Below are positions 62,501 through 64,000 of a DNA stretch of 64,000 nt, piece after piece. Under the pieces are notes generated by a model. The model did not search any database. It had not been told where the DNA came from and saw only the letters and a list, made by a program, of their open reading frames with translations. Within the stretch, counting starts at the first letter, position 1. Every line of letters begins with the position of its first letter. The stretch comes from Tomocerus qinae (taxonomy: Eukaryota > Arthropoda > Collembola > Entomobryomorpha > Tomoceridae). The position numbers and the translations under genes are program-made. The DNA lies in the NCBI GenBank assembly GCA_020055645.1, contig CM034548.1, positions 51,327,411 through 51,391,410 on the forward strand. The letters are read 5' to 3'.

Positions 62501-64000
62501 GTTTAAAAAATGATCAATTAAAACTGTTGAATGTTATCTTTAACCTTTTTGGCTCTTACAAGTATTAAATCATGAACTTCAATTCTTGAAAATTATTTTT
62601 TAAGCTTTTTGCCTCGTACAAGTTTAAAAAATGATCAATTGAAGCTGTTGAATGTTATTTTTAACATTTTTGGCTCGTACAAGTTTAAAAAATGATCAAT
62701 TAAAACTGTTGAATGTTATTTTTAAGCTTTTTGGCTCCTAAATGTATTAAATCATAAATTTCAATTCTTGAAAATTATTTTTTAAGCTTTTCGCCTCGTA
62801 CAAGTTTAAAAAATAATTAAAACTGTTGAATGTTATTTTTAGGCTTTTTGGCTCGTACAAGTATTAAATCATGAATTTCAATTCTTGAAAATGGTTTTTT
62901 AAGCTTTTTGGCTCGTACAAGTTTAAAAAATAATCAATTAAAACTGTTGAATGTTATTTTTAAGCTTTTTGGCTCGTACAAGTTAAAAAAATGATTAATT
63001 ATTACTGTTGAATGTTATTTTTAAGCTTTTTGGCTCGTACAAGTATTAAATCATAAATTTCAATTCTTGAAAATTATTTTTTAAGCTTTTTGCCTCGTAC
63101 AAGTTTAAAAAATAATTAAAACTGTTGAATGTTATTTTTAAGCTTTTTGGCTCGTACAAGTATTAAATCATGAATTTCAATTCTTAAAAAAATATTTTTT
63201 AAGCTTTTTGACTCGTACATGTTTAAAAAATGATCAATTAAATCTGTTGAATGTTATTTTGAAGCTTTTTGGCTCGTTCAAGTTTAAAAAATGATCAATT
63301 AAAACTGTTGAATGTTATTTTTAAGCTTTTTGGCTCGTACAAGTTTAAAAAATGATCAATTAAAACTGTTGAATGTTATTTTTAAGCTTTTTGGCTCGTA
63401 CAAGTTTAAAAAATAATTAAAACTATTGAATGTTATTTTTAGGCTTTTTTGCTCGTATAAGTATTTAATCATAAAATTCAACTCTTGAAAATTATTTTTC
63501 ATCCTTTTTGGCTCTTACAAGTATTAAACCATGAATTTCAAATCTTGAAAATGTTTTTTTAAGCTCTTTGGCTCGTACAAGTTTAAAAAATGATCAATTA
63601 AAACTGTTGAATGTTATTTTTAAACTTTTTGGCTCGTACAAGTTTAAAAAATGATCAATTAAAACTGTTGAATGTTATTTTAAAGCTTTTTGGCTCGTAC
63701 AAGTATTGGATCAGAAATTTCAATTCTTGAAATATATTTTTTAAGCTTTTTGCCTCGCACAAGTTTAAAAAATCATCAATTAAAGCTGTTGAATGTTATT
63801 TTTAAGCTTTTTGGCTCCTAAATGTATTAAATCATAAACTTCAATTCTTGAAAATTATTTCTTAAGCTTTTCGCCTCGTACAAGTTTAAAAAATAATCAA
63901 AACTGTTGAATGTTATTTTTAAGCTTTTTGGCTCTTACAAGTTAAAAAAATGATCATTTAATACTGTTGAATGTTATTTTTAAGCTTTTTGGCTCGTACA
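59541..64000 (+). repeat. B-array tail, returning to the copy 1/2 unit order
   Basis: A mosaic of unit variants seen earlier. From about 62.1 kb the order follows 42.5-44.8 kb: CATCCTTTCTAGC at 62420, then the AACATTTTTGGCTCG unit, then CATCCTTTTTGGCTCTT at 63500 and ATTGGATCAG at about 63707. The ATTGGATCAGAAA variant is shared with 49441 and 59993. I see nothing other than B units up to the edge. Confidence 0.8.

Larger units (their letters stand above)
40864..64000 (+). repeat. B-only satellite array, right arm (opposite orientation)
   Basis: Several hundred B units follow one another, each anchored by GGCTCGTACAAGT preceded by TTTAAGCTTTTT. Three lengths recur: 61 bp (with AAAAAATGATCAATTAAAAC), 57 bp (with AAAAAATAATTAAAAC, four bases shorter) and about 60 bp (with TATTAAATCATGAATTTC). 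A 61-bp unit counted by hand has 15 G/C. No C unit appears in these 23 kb. Compared with B units before the gap, all are on the other strand. The sequence is free of the small-insertion noise seen at 26.5-40.2 kb. The array runs off the right edge. Confidence 0.96.

Noticed and set aside
1-64000. Telomeric repeats, tRNA, rRNA, or retroelement fragments
   Set aside because: I saw no run of a telomere-type hexamer or heptamer, no cloverleaf-like or rRNA-like sequence, and no coding similarity to reverse transcriptase or transposase. A search with profile models would be needed to exclude very short relics.

Overview
This window holds satellite DNA from end to end. I see no protein-coding gene, RNA gene, CRISPR array or recognisable transposon in its 64 kb. 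Such AT-rich tandem arrays point to eukaryotic heterochromatin (pericentromeric, centromeric or subtelomeric). GC counted on single monomers is about 31% for satellite A, about 25% for unit B and about 31% for unit C. I cannot name the species.

Layout. (1) 1-12118: satellite A, about 83 head-to-tail monomers of ~146 bp with higher-order repeats (HORs) of 8, 10, 13 and 18 monomers, the clearest a 1,899-bp unit. (2) 12119-40763: a composite array of B units (57-61 bp) and C units (78 bp). C runs and B linkers alternate in a ladder whose repeat lengths follow 126 + 78n bp. The ladder is interrupted by longer B-rich super-blocks, and 13.9-20.7 kb recurs in the same order at 32.9-40.4 kb. (3) 40764-40863: 100 N, an assembly gap. 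(4) 40864-64000: B units only, on the opposite strand to the B units before the gap, in ~4.0-4.2 kb HORs with nested tandem duplications of about 0.84, 0.96 and 1.14 kb.

The most interesting structure is how B and C relate. Both are anchored by one 10-bp near-palindrome, CTCGTACAAG read one way and CTTGTACGAG the other. Within 12.1-40.8 kb the C units carry it in one orientation and the B units in the other. At B-to-C switches the box is usually the hybrid CTTGTACAAG, a perfect palindrome made of a B half and a C half. At the C-to-B switch of the ladder there is a 21-bp inverted repeat (20/21 matched) around a 57-bp spacer. This looks like orientation switching inside a palindromic box, later amplified as a HOR.

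Assembly cautions. From about 26.5 to 40.2 kb the repeats carry many small, mostly inserted bases, one 17-A run and one fold-back palindrome. These suggest poor consensus before the gap. The strand flip across the gap may be a scaffolding choice. Long open frames at 12.6-40.9 kb arise because 78 is a multiple of 3 and the C unit lacks stops in one frame on each strand; I do not regard them as genes.
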